Made by a program: the position numbers and the translations under genes
The notes under the pieces: generated by a model
Told to the model about the DNA's origin: nothing
Databases searched by the model: none
The model's input: the letters and a program-made list of their open reading frames with translations, nothing else
In this document: in pieces, positions 48,926 to 61,587 of the stretch
Layout: every line of letters begins with the position of its first letter
How positions within the stretch are numbered: position 1 is the first letter of the stretch
Source: Girardinichthys multiradiatus
Lineage: Eukaryota > Chordata > Actinopteri > Cyprinodontiformes > Goodeidae
Length of the DNA: 64,000 nt
Assembly: GCF_021462225.1 (NCBI RefSeq)
Contig: NC_061800.1
Span: 9,457,002-9,521,001, forward strand
Direction: 5' to 3'

Positions 48926-49449
48926 TTCTATCTTTGTTTTTTATTATGTGTTCATCATCACATCTTTAAAGTAGGATCGGAGCTCTTACTTTTCAGTTTT
49001 CTTGGCAAAATATAAAACTTTCTCCTAGCCTTTGCATTACTGCTGCTATCCAGATAACGTTCATTCATTTTTACATGCCATTTATTTCAAATAAAACACC
49101 TTTGAAGCAATCTGTTATGCCTAAAATGTCTGTTTTTAATGTAATACACAAGACTCTGTAAAAAGCTTTCTTGTAGGTCTAGACTAAAGCTGGTTCAGAG
49201 TCAGACTTTTTTTTATCCCATTGTACACCTTGTATGATTTTACCAGTATAATTATTTGAAGTTGTGAGACTATATCTTAATGCTATGACCTACAATAATT
49301 ATCTAAGATGCTAATTTGCTGATGTGTTTCATTTTTAGAACCTGTACACTCAACAACAATAGTACTTCCAATGGGAGACCACTTTATTTTAACAGTATTT
49401 GAGAATAATATTCAATGGATTGATTAGAACTGCTGTTTTGTTTTTAACA

Positions 49450-51165
49450 TTGTTTTAACAGTCTGTGAGGTGTTTATCAGTCAGGCAGTTCCTGTACTTT
49501 GATTTTATTATTTTCATTTGTGAAAATGCCACCTCACACAGATAGGTGGACTTAAAATATGTATTTACTTTATAGCACACTGAGGAGCAAAAAACACTCT
49601 CTGCTCACAAGTCCCCAAAAGCAACTGTCCTTTGACCTGCCTATAACCTCAAAGTCATTTTGCAAGACAATTATTTCCATATCAACCCCACTTGGCAAAG
49701 AGAAAACATGCTCAAATTTGGTAGCTATCTGTTCTATATCAATGGTTATAAACAGGGTTGACACAAATGCCACAATATCTTCCATTAAAGCTTAACTCAC
49801 CAAAACGCATGGTGAATTCAGAACCAAGTTTCTCCAGATAAGGGCAGTACATCTTTGGATGAAAAGTATGTTTGTCTTTGATTGTCTGTGACATTTTATC
49901 CAGGTTGGGAACGTGTGTCAGCGTCCCGTTATTTAAGTATGTTGCCCAAAATCCAGCTTCGCTTTGAAGGCATTCACTGAGCTAACAATGTGAAGAAGGT
50001 GTCTGTCTTTTTTCTTGGAGCTCCAGATTAAATGCATTCAGTTTGGCAGTTAGGTCTGTTAAAAACCCCAGGTCCAAAGCCACACATCGTCAGACAGTTC
50101 CTTGTACTCCCCGTTTTTTGCGGACAAGAAAGTCTACATCTGAGGCAGAAAATCCACAAACCGCTGCAAGACTTTGCCTCGACTCAACGTGCAGACATTT
50201 GCGTGAAGAAGCAGGTCCCCGTATTGTCGTTGAGCTCATCCAGGAACGCCTTGAAAAAGCGGTGCTGAAGTGCTTTAGTGTGGATCGAGTGAACAAGTTT
50301 AACCACCAGTGTCATTACATGAGAAAAGTCCACAGCCTTTCCAGCCAAGGTCTGCTGGTGGATAACACAGTGATAATTCACAAAGTCATGAGAGTCCGGA
50401 TCATTACGGCAGAGAGCTACAAAGCCATTGTGCACGCCACACATGGCCGGACCCCTTCGGTTGTAATCCCCACTATTACTACTTTTTAAACTCCTTGTAA
50501 ATGTCCTAACCTCTGGTTCTCTCCTTTAAATGCCAAACAGTGAGGAAGTCTTCCTTTGTGGTAAAATCTTGCAAAGCCATCCTAACAAACACAACAAGCT
50601 GAGCAGTGTCCGTAATGTCCACAGATTCATTAAACTGCAGGGAAAAATATTCACACTGTGACAAGTTCGTCAACACTTGTTGATCCAAGTCCTGTGACAA
50701 TGTTTCAACCTTCTGTGTCAACGTCGCAGGTCCCAGTGTCACTGCACGCAGGGGACTTTTGATATCATCATTAATAAGTCGTTAAAAATTGTCTCTGCTG
50801 TAGCAACCATAGCTTCTTTAAACAACTGATCATCTGTAAAGCCCTTCTTGTGTTTAGCCATGCAAAACGATACTTCTGTCACAACTTTGTATTGAGTTCA
50901 AGGTTTTGTAAATAACACCTGCTGGGCTTTCAATGCTGATTTCAGCTCACCAACTTTTTTCAGAGGAATGGTGCTCTTTGGCGGATAGCTGTCTTTAAGC
51001 TTCGGGTGGTTAGTTTCGTGGTGCCACTGCAGATTCCCTCGTTTAGAAAGTGCCTACGTTTGGCCAACACACACTTATCCTTCACCATTGTAAAGATGAA
51101 TTCTTCTTCCCATCCTTGATAAAAATGGTAGGTCTTTGCATTTTTTTGCAAGTTATCTTCCATCT
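49450..51165 (-). pseudogene. hAT transposase relic (GTF2IRD2/ZBED5-like)
   Basis: In minus-strand order it reads FYQGWEEEFIF and DKCVLAKRRHFLNEG (N-terminal BED-like part, 51100s), QCEYFSLQFNESVDITDTAQ and LVVFVRMALQ (50650s), GFVALCRNDPDSHDFVNYHC, VIHQQTLAGKAV and KLVHSIHTKALQHRFFKAFL (50400s). The C-terminal dimerisation block STYLCEVAFSQMKIIKSKY is at about 49490-49545. The (D/N)ESTDVTDTAQL and NYHCIIHQQ-L motifs define this hAT branch. Frames are broken by shifts and stops. Confidence 0.85.
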
Positions 51166-51879
51166 TAGCTGTTTTAAAATTGCCAGGTACAAGGGTGAAT
51201 TTAAGTGGGGTTTGACTGATTCTTCTTTGTCCCCCTTTGGATTTTACAAACAGCCCTCCTCAGTCATTGCAACCCATACAGTGGTTCATCTTGGCAATAC
51301 AGCTTGACCAAGCTTCCATCAAATGAATGAAAACTGTATTCATAGCTATATATTTTACAAAGTTTGTTGAGACTTAGGAGATCTACTGGGAAAGGTTTAT
51401 AGATCTACCTGTCGATCATGATTAACAGGTTGGTGACCAATGCTCTAAAGTCTGACTCCCCAAAGACATCACATCGTACTCAACTGTTTTACAGTTGCAT
51501 GTTGAAAAACTATTGTGATTTGCTCACTGATGTGCTTATTGACCAGGCTTACTACAGTATGATTTGCAATATAGGATGATACCAATACATTTCTCTGTAT
51601 TTTACGAGCTCAAACACCAAAGAGAATCATTCATGGGATGTACTGTATTTGGACTAATTTAATGCCATACAAACTGATAAACCGGTTATCGCTACAACTA
51701 TTACCACCCTAAAATTTATGTCAGCCATATTGGATTTTGAAGTTTAGGTTGGTCAAAAATGTCAGGCCCTCTGAAGTACTCTCAAGTCTCCAAACACTAA
51801 AACATTTGAACTCCAGCATAGAAATAACATGCTGCATGAGTGCAACATCACACATACTAGAAAAGTTTCATTTTCTGCT

Positions 51880-51988
51880 ATAGAGAGAGGGCGAAGACAT
51901 GCACTTGAACCCAGGACAGCTGCATTGAGGACTGAAGTCTCTGTATACATGTTGCGTGCTCTACTGCTACACTACATGCCACACCCCT
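51880..51988 (-). repeat. tRNA-derived SINE, copy 2 (truncated)
   Basis: On the minus strand it has the head, the gactgaagtctctgtata-type spacer and a degraded B box (tgggttcaagtgc). The 3' body is missing. Confidence 0.7.
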
Positions 51989-52113
51989 ATTGTTGTGTAG
52001 TTTAAGAGATTGGAAAGTGGAAACTATTTGTAAAGATGTCCTACAACTACAACAAACCTACTTAGCCTCTTCACTTTGATCTGTCAGAATATTGAAAGCT
52101 GAAAGAATTGGTA

Positions 52114-53270
52114 CAGTGCCTCGCGAAAGTATTCGGCCCACTTGAACTTTTAAACCTTTTGCCACATTTCAGGCTTCAAACATAAAGACATAAAATTCTA
52201 TTTTTTTGCAAAGGATCAACAACAAGTGGGAAACAAGTGAAGTGGAATGAAATTTATTGGATGTGTCAAACCTTTTTAACAAATACAAAACTGAAAAGTG
52301 GGGCGTGCAATATTATTCGGCCTCTTTACTTTCAGTGCAGCAAACTCACTCCAGAAGTTCAGTGAGGATCTCTGAATGATCCAATGTTGTCCCAAATGAC
52401 TGATGATGATAAATAGAATCCACCTGTGTGTAATCAAGTGTCCATATAAATGCACCTGCTCTGTGATAGTCTCAGGGTTCTGTTCAAAGCGCAGAGAGCA
52501 TCATGAAGACCAAGGAACACACCAGGCAGGTCCGAGATACTGTTGTGGAGAAGTTTAAAGCCGGATTTGGATACAAAATGATTTCCAAGGCTTTAAACAT
52601 CCCAAGGAGCACTGTACAAGCAATCATATTGAAATGCAAAGAGTATCAGACCACAAAAATCTACCAAGACCCGGCCGTCCCTCTAAACTCTCACCTCGAA
52701 CAAGGAGGAGACTGATCAGACCTGTTGGAGTCTGCAAGAGACCTGAGACTGGGACGGAGATTTATCTTCCAACAAGACAATGATCCAAAGCATAACGCCA
52801 AATCTACAATGGAATGGTTCACAAATAAACGTATCTAGGTGTTGGAATGGCCAAGTCAAAGTCCAGACCTGAATCCAATCGAGAATCTGTGGAAAGAGCT
52901 GAAGACTGCTGTTCACGAACGCTCTCCATCCAACCTCACTGAGCTTGAGCTGTTTTGCAAGGAAGAATGGGCAAGAATTTCAGTCTCTCGATGTGCAAAA
53001 CTGATAGAGACATACCCCAAGCGACTTGCAGCTGTAATTGCAGCAGAGGGTGGCGCTACAAATATTGACGCAAGGGAGCCGAATAATATTGCATGACCCT
53101 CCTTTCAGTTTTTTATTTGTTAAACAAGTTTGACACATCCAATAAATTTCATTCCACTTCACGATTGTGTCCCACTTGTTGATTCTAATTTTCTATCTTT
53201 ATGTTTGAAGCCTGGAATGTGGCAAAAGGTTGAAAAGTTCAAGGGGGCCAAGTACTTTCGCAAGGCACTG
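52114..53270 (+). mobile_element. internally deleted Tc1-like transposon (1157 bp)
   Basis: The ends cagtgcctcgcgaaagtatt and (inverse) tactttcgcaaggcactg are flanked by TA (52112-52113, 53271-53272). Long inverted repeats continue inward (ttgccacatttcaggcttca against tgaagcctggaatgtggcaa). Compared with the usual ~1.6 kb, roughly 470 bases of the coding middle are absent around 52715-52735. Confidence 0.9.
52503..53093 (+). pseudogene. Tc1 transposase remnant, deleted core
   Basis: The N-terminal part MKTKEHTRQVRDTVVEKFKA is followed by the first HTH (ALNIPRSTVQAIILK). A deletion then joins it to SARDLRLGRRFIFQQDNDPK, and after an in-frame TAG (KRI-stop-VLEW) to [20 protein letters not shown] and the C-terminus. 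Two catalytic positions (the Asp of DNDPKH and the Glu of NPIE) remain; the first Asp region is deleted. Confidence 0.88.
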
Positions 53271-53869
53271 TAAGTGTAATAGGGATGTATCAAGACAGCA
53301 GCTGGTGTCTGGAATCAGATGATTTTTAACTTGACCAGCCAGTCAGTAGCTAAAAAAAATCGGATCTTTTTCCGATTAGCAAATGCACCTTACCAAAGTA
53401 CCACCAGAATCTAACGACACTCTTCGGTGTCCAAGTTATTTATTAAGTAAAGAAGATGTAGTAGCTGTTTTCAGTGTCAGTAAGGAGTTTAAAATGAAGT
53501 AAGAAGAAGCACAAAAAGTGTCAAAACATATTTGAAAAGAAAATTGGATTTTCTACAGAGGTCTGGTGGCCATGACGTGGAGAGGACATATTTGGACCTG
53601 AATTTTAAAAGTGGCCATTTTTGTTTTTACTGTGAGTGTTAGTCCATAGTTGGTCCCCCGTGACCCATTATGAGATAAGGTAAAGATCCACATTCTCTAG
53701 GGTTAAGTGTCCAAGTAGGTACATCTGCAACAAGGGAAGGTGTAAAGCAAAACACGTGATTTACGGAGAATTTCACCATGGGTGTATCTTTTGTTCAAAA
53801 CCTGATTGGATGAAGCCTAAGTAGGCACTGCTACGCTTTAAATGTTTAGCTAATTTTCTTTTTTTTAAA

Positions 53870-54050
53870 GATTTTTTGCTGCACTTGTGGCCTTTTTTTT
53901 TTGTAATTTTTCAAAAGTAGGCTGACAGTAAATAGAGTGGAGAAAGGGGTAAGACATGACGCACAGGTCTCCGTGGACGTGACTCGAACCAGAGACAGCT
54001 GCGTTGAGGACTGAAGTCTCCGTATATGGGTAGCACAGAATGACACCGTT
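53870..54050 (-). repeat. tRNA-derived SINE, copy 3
   Basis: On the minus strand it has a head with B box ggttcgagtca near 53982-53992, then gtcatgtcttacccctttctc and the A-rich 3' end at the low-coordinate side. Same family as the copies at 10763 and 56550. Confidence 0.78.
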
Positions 54051-54287
54051 TTAAATATAATTTTGAAACTTAAGAATACCCCTCTTACAGTCAGCAGTTA
54101 TACCCCTCACGATTTTTCAGCTTCCGACCGCCCAAATAACAGTGAAAAAAGTTGCAACATTGCCTATTAATAGTGTGCAAGCATTACTTGTAAATCAATT
54201 TAGCAGTAGTATGACTGATGACTGAAATGAGGTGAACAATTTTATGGATTTATAGGGAGTATTTTTCTCTGTTATAACTCTTATAGC

Positions 54288-54695
54288 TAGGGATGGGTAC
54301 CAAATTCGGTCCTTCTATAGGTAGCGACCAAATTCCTTCGGTAGTACCGATTCACGTTAAATAAAAAGCCAGCAACATGACCCGGTTTTAATTTGTGCAT
54401 TACACTGCGTAGTCAGTTAAGGGTTTTAATTTTGAAAAAATGTTTGAAACAACTGAGATGTTACAATACAAACAGCTGGATGTTGTTTTGATATATTCAT
54501 TAAAGTTAATAAGTTGAGAAATAAATATGTTAAATAAAAATGTTTTGAAATGTTATTATTAAACGAAGTAACATTTATTACCAGATAAATACACACAAAT
54601 GTACGGAAAACTGGTACCGTTAAGTACCGGTATTGATTCCCAGGTACCGAGTATCGGTACCCAATCGGTTCAAATGTGAAAGGTACCCATCCCTT
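54288..54695. mobile_element. hAT-type MITE (408 bp)
   Basis: The terminal inverted repeats tagggatgggtacc and ggtacccatccctt are flanked by similar octamers cttatagc (54280-54287) and cttgcagc (54696-54703), 6 of 8 identical, as expected for an aged hAT 8-bp duplication. The interior carries several smaller palindromes (gtaccg and cggtac). No coding frame. Confidence 0.72.
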
Positions 54696-54799
54696 CTTGC
54701 AGCATAAATATTATTTTACTATCATCACTTTTATTTTTACATTTAATTTCTAAGGAGTGTCAGCACAGTGTTGCAATCATGAGTGGCTGAATATGTCCT

Positions 54800-55150
54800 T
54801 TTCTATGTGTGTGCGTGTGTGTGTGTTTCTGTCTTGGCATCACAGTGAGAACCTTTTTCCTGATTTTACAATTGAATTGAGGACCATTTGTACCAAAGTT
54901 AGGACATTTTGCTGGTCCTCACGACCTATTTTGCTAACGATTAGGTTTAGGACTAAGGTGTGAATTGAGTTAAGGTCAAAGTTAGGGTTAGGCATGCAAA
55001 GGTAATGGTTAGGTTTAGGGTTATTGTCAGGGTTAAGGCATAGAAAGGGTTGAAAATTACTGAAAATCAATGGAAGTCAATAAGAGTCAACACATGAGCC
55101 TCACTACATTCAGCAAAACAAGAGTGTGTGTGTGTGTGTGTTCACATGGG
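54800..55150 (+). repeat. dispersed repeat bounded by GT tracts
   Basis: GT runs at both ends enclose cacagtgagaaccttttt, ttgctggtcctcacgaccta, then a (T)TAGG(G)-like stretch (ggttaggtttagggttattg) and caatggaagtcaataagagt. This is the order of a common teleost repeat. The telomere-like look of the middle is a property of this family. Confidence 0.55.
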
Positions 55151-55660
55151 CTTGAAATGTAAAAAAATCTTATAACATCAATGTCTTTTTCTCTGTATGT
55201 TCAGCCTTGATTTTCGGTGCAGCGTTTGATTTGTAGATCACAGTTTATCTGTATGACTCCACGTCCCCGCAATCATCACCCCAACTCTCTAAATCCACTA
55301 GACTGCTAATCCATGGCTGTCTGCCGGTCACTGGGTCAGACAGGCAGTTACACCCCCCACTCCTCCCTTACACGGTGTGTCATATCCATACTCAAACACA
55401 CACATCACAGCTTTTCATTAATGTGTGAGATCAGATGGAGAACACCTGAGATTCATATTTGTTCAATTTATTGTGATTTTATTCTTTGCTAAAGGGCATA
55501 CAACAAAACAAAGTTTTTCTCTGAGATATATAAAAGATTAGTGTGTAAAATCATTAAATAAATAATAATAGATAAGATTATGCAATTTCTGTTATTACAC
55601 TTAACATCTGTTCTTTTTAACAGCTTGAGGCCAAAAGCATTGTACCAGTCTGGTAGCTCT

Positions 55661-55864
55661 TCTTATTTTTTTTGGTTTGCCAGTGGCCTTTATTTTGTAA
55701 AATGAATGTTTTCAAAGTAGGCAGACAGTAAGTGGGGTGGAGAGAGGGGGAAGACATGCAACATAGGTCTCTGGGGTCAAGACTCAAACCCGGGACGGGT
55801 GCTTCGAGGACTGAGATCTCCATATATGGGTTGCGTGTTTACCACAATACCATGTGCTGCGCCC
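55661..55864 (-). repeat. tRNA-derived SINE, copy 4, with target duplication
   Basis: The minus-strand SINE has a head (tgtggtaaacacgc...), B box gggtttgagtc and an A-rich 3' end at the low side. It is flanked by the direct repeat ctggtagctct (55650-55660 and 55865-55875), which extends with one mismatch into cttct. Confidence 0.82.
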
Positions 55865-56549
55865 CTGGTAGCTCTACTTCTACTGCAGTGGCTCTCAAAT
55901 GCATCCTGGGCTAATGGCACAGACACTCATATGACCCTTGCAGCTTTCTTTACTATCCTCTTCAGGGTCCTCTATTCTTCCATGTTGCTGCTGGAGTAAC
56001 ATGCTGATATGCAGTAGGTCAACAGACTCTCAACCACATTTCAGTAGAACATTGTCATGATTCTGCAGAATCTGAGAATGTGAGACCGCTCAAAACTCTT
56101 TTGACCGCTGTCAGATCAAAGGCTGATTTTTCTTGGCAATAACTGAATATTTAGAGATTCACTGATTACAATTTTGAGGCTGATTTCAGATGGCTACATT
56201 TTGTAAGACCATGACCTGCCGATACCGATTCTGATGTCTCTTTAAGAACCACTATACACAAAAGCTTGGAAATGATACATTTCTAAACCTTAGAGCCATG
56301 GGGCTTCATTATTTATTTTTTAAGGAGCAGAGGTGACATCACACTACATGTTTAAGAAAGCAATTTCCATAAAACCAGGTATAACTTATAGTTTATAGAA
56401 AAACAATATGGCTTTGAGTGCTAATTGCACTCACTTCCCTATATTAGGGAGGTTGGTGCTTTAAGTACAACTAAAACAGAAGTCTTCATGTGTTTATTCT
56501 AGATAATATAGATATAGAATATGGACGTTTACTCTAAAAGTGCCAACTT

Positions 56550-56745
56550 AGGCGCGGCGCTGGTGGTGTAGGGGTTAGCGCACAACCACATATATAGGCT
56601 ATAGTCCTCGAAGCGGCCGTCCCGGTTTCGAGTCCCACACCCAACGACCTTTGCCGAATGTCTCCCCCTCTCTTTGCCCCTATTTCCTGTCTGTCTACTG
56701 TCAAAAATAAAGGCCTCTAGTGCTGAAAAAATTCTTTAAAAAAAA
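56550..56745 (+). repeat. tRNA-derived SINE, copy 5, best preserved
   Basis: The head contains an A-box-like tggtggtgtaggggttagcg and B box ggtttcgagtcc. The body gcctctagtgctg precedes an A-rich tail. A 14-base target duplication, aaaagtgccaactt, is at 56536-56549 and 56746-56759. Confidence 0.88.
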
Positions 56746-57149
56746 AAAAGTGCCAACTTTACCAAGTCTAGCATGTTCCATGACAGAAATAGGTTAAAGG
56801 CACACAAAAAAAAACAAGATAGAGGAACTTGCCCTCTCTCACAGGCTGAATGAACCATGTCTCAACATGTTGTAGAAAATGCAGTTTTCCTTTTACATAC
56901 CTTCCTAAATCTTTTGTGCTTCATTTGAGTTTACTAATTCTGATATTAAAATGAGCAAACTGAGTCTTCCTCTCACAGGAACAACTCCCACATCGAGGAG
57001 TGCTGTTGTTGACGTGACCTAGAAGGGTATGACAGGAAAAAAACAGTAAATGCAAAAGATTAACTTGACTGGGGTCTGCCCTACCCCTCCAGTAAAACTA
57101 CAAGGGGAACACTGATGTTTCTCCTAGTTCTCCCCCTCTCCCTCTCTGC

Positions 57150-58132
57150 ACGGTGCAGCCTTACATCAAGATATAAATAAGCGTCTTTCTCTGCCATAAG
57201 TTGGAAGCAACATAGTTCCCGTCCCACCAAGGTAAATTGGTAACTTGTGAACACACAAAGACATTTAATAATTTACTACATGTCATTATTTTCTTGAGGG
57301 AGCGGGTGGTCCTGTTTGGAGGGAAGTGCCCCCCTTGGATAATGGTAGGGGAAACGCCCCCTGCTGTAGTTGACCCTGTCCTGCACCTCAACTTTTAATG
57401 TAGTAGAGACTTTTAGGGCTTTGGGCTTGGGTGTCAGGGACTCTACTGTCATCAAACAGTGGGGTCTCATACACCCCACCAGCAACCCCAATTTTAATGC
57501 ACTTTCGACATACATATCTGCTTTCATCACAACACTTTACATTACAACAGACACACACTCAAACACAACAGAAGGGAGGGCCCGTCTGGTCGCCTATGGC
57601 TCTCATAGGTCTGTTGGGCTGGTTGAGGGCCACGGAGGCTGCGCTGGACCCTGGTTGGTTTTCCTCCCTCTAGACCTCTCATGGACTGGCCTCCAATGTG
57701 CCCCTCCTAAAGTGGTTCATCCAGGTTCTGACGGCTGTGGTGAGCTGGTGTCTGCTTGATCTGTTGGGGGCTCTGGGGTTGGGTTTCCCCTGCTGGGTGC
57801 CAGGCAGTCTTGCTGCTGAGGGTTGGTGAGGGCCCTGGGCCGCCGGGGGGACTGGTTCCCAGGCTTGGCCTACACGGCTGGGGGTGGCAGTGAGGCTGGA
57901 GTGGAGGGGGGCTCTGTGCCCTACGTCTCGGTCTGTGTCTCTTTGACCTGGGGGCTGCTGCACCTGTGCCTTGCTGGCAACCAACGTCTGTGCTGTACTT
58001 TTTGTTACTCTTAGGTGCTGTGGATTGCAGGCCTCTACCATTTTCGCCACATTTACAAATGTACACTTTCAGGTGACAAACTTGTGCTCACACACACCCA
58101 CTCAACAACAACACACCTATTTGCAGATATAT

Positions 58133-58187
<55 letters not shown>

Positions 58188-58310
58188 GCAACACACAATT
58201 ACTCAAATGGTTAAAGGTCATACAAACACAGGTTACTATAGCATCAATGTGGTCTGCCTACTCTGATGCCGGATTGAATCTGGAATTAATAAAGTTAATC
58301 AAACAATTAG
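57150..58310 (+). repeat. GC-rich dispersed repeat with LINE-like 3' tail
   Basis: The core at 57560-57990 is far richer in G and C than its surroundings (ggctgcgctggaccctggtt, gggccgccggggggactggt). It is followed by an AC tract and ends ggattgaatctggaattaat aaagttaatcaa, which looks like a non-LTR 3' end. Long frames on both strands across the core look compositional and match nothing I know. Family not recognised. Confidence 0.45.
58135..58185 (+). repeat. (AC)n microsatellite
   Basis: About 25 AC units within the GC-rich repeat. Confidence 0.97.
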
Positions 58311-60388
58311 GATACTGCTTTGAGTTATCATTTTTGTAAAACAAAATTGCCCTGGCACGTGTGGGCAACCATCTGCTTCATATAGTGTGCCTGAAACGCT
58401 GCAACAGGACACATTTAAAGAAAAACCTGGGCCGATAATAATAACCAATGTTTCTTTTCATCTTGTTGACGTTTGTGTATGTGAGGAATGGATGGCCTTG
58501 TGGTGTTTCTTTGGACTTGTGATAGTGCAGCGCAGGATGGTGGGGTGTGTAGCTGAAGCAGAGAAGCAGTGTCAGCGGTGGCATAATTTTTTCTTTGTGA
58601 CAATGATAGGAAAAATATATATATCTTTCATATTGGTTAGCAGCCATAATAGCAATATTAAAATTGGATAATGATATCGGCCCAAATTTTGTATATTGAT
58701 GCATCCCTAATTCGGAATATATTGAACAGGCCTAATTAGAAATATATGTACATTTGCACAGTTATGTAGATATTTGTTGTCACATTTATGAACATGACAT
58801 TGACTGAAAACCAAATCAGAAAAAGCTGTTGCTCTGTAATGTCTTTACACACTCTGAAAATAAAGTACAAATATGTGCCTTAAGGTCTAATTATTAGCCC
58901 TATAGGGGTACATAAGTCCAGAGTGTACCTCAGGGGACAGACATGTACTCCTACTGTAGCCCGTTTTTTTAAGAGTGTAGGGTTCAGACTGTTAATAGTT
59001 TTTATTTTCTTTATCACTCATTGCTCGCTGTACACAATGTTTTGAATATTACCAAGTCGAAAGTTCAAATAGGTTGAACTGGACTATGTTTCTATCTGCT
59101 GTTCAGTAAATACTGCTCCTCTGCAAAGCTGCAACCAAAATTACTTGATGCCCTACATGAGTGTAGCTGTTTTATCTAAGCAACAATTTCATTACGTAAC
59201 CTTGTGGAGCCATGGCATAGTGGTGTGTGTGTGTGTTCGCATGGATTTGTCTGCGCACACAAGACTCAGACTGATCTTGCTGGGTGTCCTCCTCTCGTCT
59301 TACTTTTGTTTTACAAGGAGGCAGAAAAGCAGGACACATGAATGGTGAAGAAGGCGGACGAGGAAGTAGTCCTCCCTATATTGTCTCATGTAAATGAAAG
59401 AACAACAAATTATAACTGTTTTTGCTTTGTGGAGACAGAGAAGGAAACATTGGCTGGTGTGTGTCCATTACTTTTCATACACATGGATCTTTGTTGTTCT
59501 CCAGGGGAAGCGGGGTATGTTGATGTGGGTGGATGTTCACTCCACTTGAACCACCGTTATGTAACAGGCAGTTCTTGTTGGTTGTCCTGGAGAACAAAAC
59601 CCAGATATCCAGAGACAAACGGAGAGAATGTGACATGACGGGGAGGTCTGGCGTCTGTGATTATGAGGTCATGAGGATACAACTCAAACCTAAACACAAA
59701 CTATTTGTATTTTGTCATTTTATGAGTGTTTTCGTGCTTTACAATAAACTACTACTGTACAATATGTGCTTTACTGTTTTAATCTTCATGAAAACACGAG
59801 GAAAAGGAAGACTGTTATTCACAAATGCATAACAAAGACACTCTGCATCTATTTTTAGAACTAGAAACAAACTGTAAATCTATCGTTTTCCACGCATTTG
59901 GCTGCATATTTGTGCAGCTGCTGAAGCATGCAGAATCACACTGCATCCATGCATAATGTCTCACATGGTTGTCACGGCAACTTCAGCCTCTGCCATCCTG
60001 CTTGCCTTCTTTTGGATTTGTACATCTTTTTTTTGTCCTTTAGCCCTTTCCAGCTGGTTCTGATTCTGACAGATCTTTTCTGGCATTGTTCTTTATTCCT
60101 TCTGTTATTTTATAATATAGTTTATTTAAAGAAACAGTAGAGCAGCAGTTACAGGAGAATATGTCAGTACACATTGGTTTAAACACTGTTCAGCTGCATT
60201 TGAAAAATAATAATTTTTTTTTTCATCGTGCTGGCAGCAGTGATTGTGGTTATTTTGTTTAATGCTGCAGGTTATACTCACAGGTCAAACAGAACATAAC
60301 TTACTGAAAAAGTTCAAATTCAACAATAGGAAAATTACATAGTTTCTACTTTTTGATGCTTAACACATAAATGAACCTGCATTTGTAC

Positions 60389-60583
60389 CTGAATGAGTTT
60401 CTTAGTTGGTTGATGGGAATGCAGTCTCTTTAGGTCTTTGCATGTCGTCGGCGCTGAAAGCTGATGGCAGCAGTTACTGAGTCGGTTTCCATCATCATCC
60501 TCATCAGCAGAGTGTGTGTTGGCAAGTTTTTTTTCTCCCTGTGGCTTCTTCAGCATTGTGGACCCACTGTTTGCATCTGAAAG
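60389..60583 (-). other. candidate orphan exon, antisense in lrch1 intron
   Basis: On the minus strand, acceptor cttggaaacag and donor gtacaaat bound 195 bases that are open for 65 codons, phase 0 in and out. The product runs LSDANSGSTMLKKPQGEKKL, ANTHSADEDDDGN and ends QPTKKLIQ. It is hydrophilic, with an acidic run. I do not recognise it and no neighbouring exon was found, so this is weak. Confidence 0.25.
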
Positions 60584-61507
60584 CTGTTTCCAAGAAAAGA
60601 TCCCTACTGTACTAAACACAGTTATATGTTTAATTCTGAGGACTGTGTTTAGTATTAATATGCGTGTTGGATGTAGACAGCTTGAAGTGTAGTGAAGATT
60701 TGGCTGTTGGCTTTCAAAACACGGAAACCTGATTTACCATCTATCCAACTGTCCGTCCATCTATCCCTATTTTTCTCAGAATGTCTTGAATTCCCTCACC
60801 CCACTAGTAAACCCCTGTTCTTCCTTGTTTAAACATCCACCCTACTCCTTCCCATACAGGACCGGAAACAAAGGCCTCCATCTGGACACAAGGCTTTATA
60901 AAGTATATGATGCACAACAGGTTTTGGTGGTGCATCTTTAGTGTGACACCTAGTGATTGTCGAAAGTCAGATTTCAGTCCGACCAACCCAAACTACTTGG
61001 CCAAAACCAAGACAGAATAAATAGAAAGATGATTCAATTAAATATTTTATGTTTTAGAATGTAACACAAATTCGGGATAAACTTTAGTCCTGATGTTGTA
61101 ATGGTTAGATAATGTTGACCTATGGAAACAGTGCCTGAAAGCACAAAGCTTATTTTAGATTTCTGTCTTCTAGATGTTACAAATCCCCACGCATTTGTGA
61201 GTGTGTGTGATTTACATGTGTTTGTACTTATCTGCATCAAGGGTTGACCACAAATCTACTGACTATAACTTTGTTCTCTCATTTCTCTTTTCTTTCCACA
61301 TTTTTGCTACATGTTTTTCCCACTTACTTCCTCTCTATCCCGATAATCTCTCCTTCTGTCTTAGTTGGGTCTCCAGATGTTGGGTTACAGCTCAAAATGT
61401 TTGTTTTAGGTGTGTGCTTAGTGTATTGGCCCTGGTGTTGCTCAGGAAAACAATTTTTAAGGCTAGATTCTTTTGGTGTGTATGTGTGTGTATGTGCGGT
61501 GTAAAAG

Positions 61508-61587
61508 CTGTCATTACTGCAATCCTGGGAGGAGTCTTGCCTCATCCTGCCCAACGAGAGGATGCAGCTGCAGCAGAGACTCACACT
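61508..61587 (+). other. candidate small exon, same strand as lrch1
   Basis: Between gtgtaaaag and donor gtgagtgtaa, one frame reads LSLLQSWEESCLILPNERMQ and then LQQRLT without a stop. It does not match an LRCH segment I know, and the acceptor is poor in pyrimidines. Confidence 0.2.

Larger units (their letters stand above)
56152..58709. mobile_element. old hAT-like MITE split by later insertions
   Basis: The left end at 56152 (tagagattcactgattacaa, then gctgatttcagatggctaca and gacctgccgataccgattct) and the right end near 58600-58709 (ggataatgatatcggcccaa...ttgatgcatcccta) correspond to the two ends of a common fish element with ttagggatgca termini and cgatatcgg motifs. A SINE (56550) and a GC-rich repeat with AC tract (about 57150-58310) lie between. 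Target duplication not clear. Confidence 0.45.

Noticed and set aside
57679..58066. Two overlapping 119-123 codon minus-strand frames
   Set aside because: High GC lowers stop frequency; the proteins are low-complexity and match no family I know.
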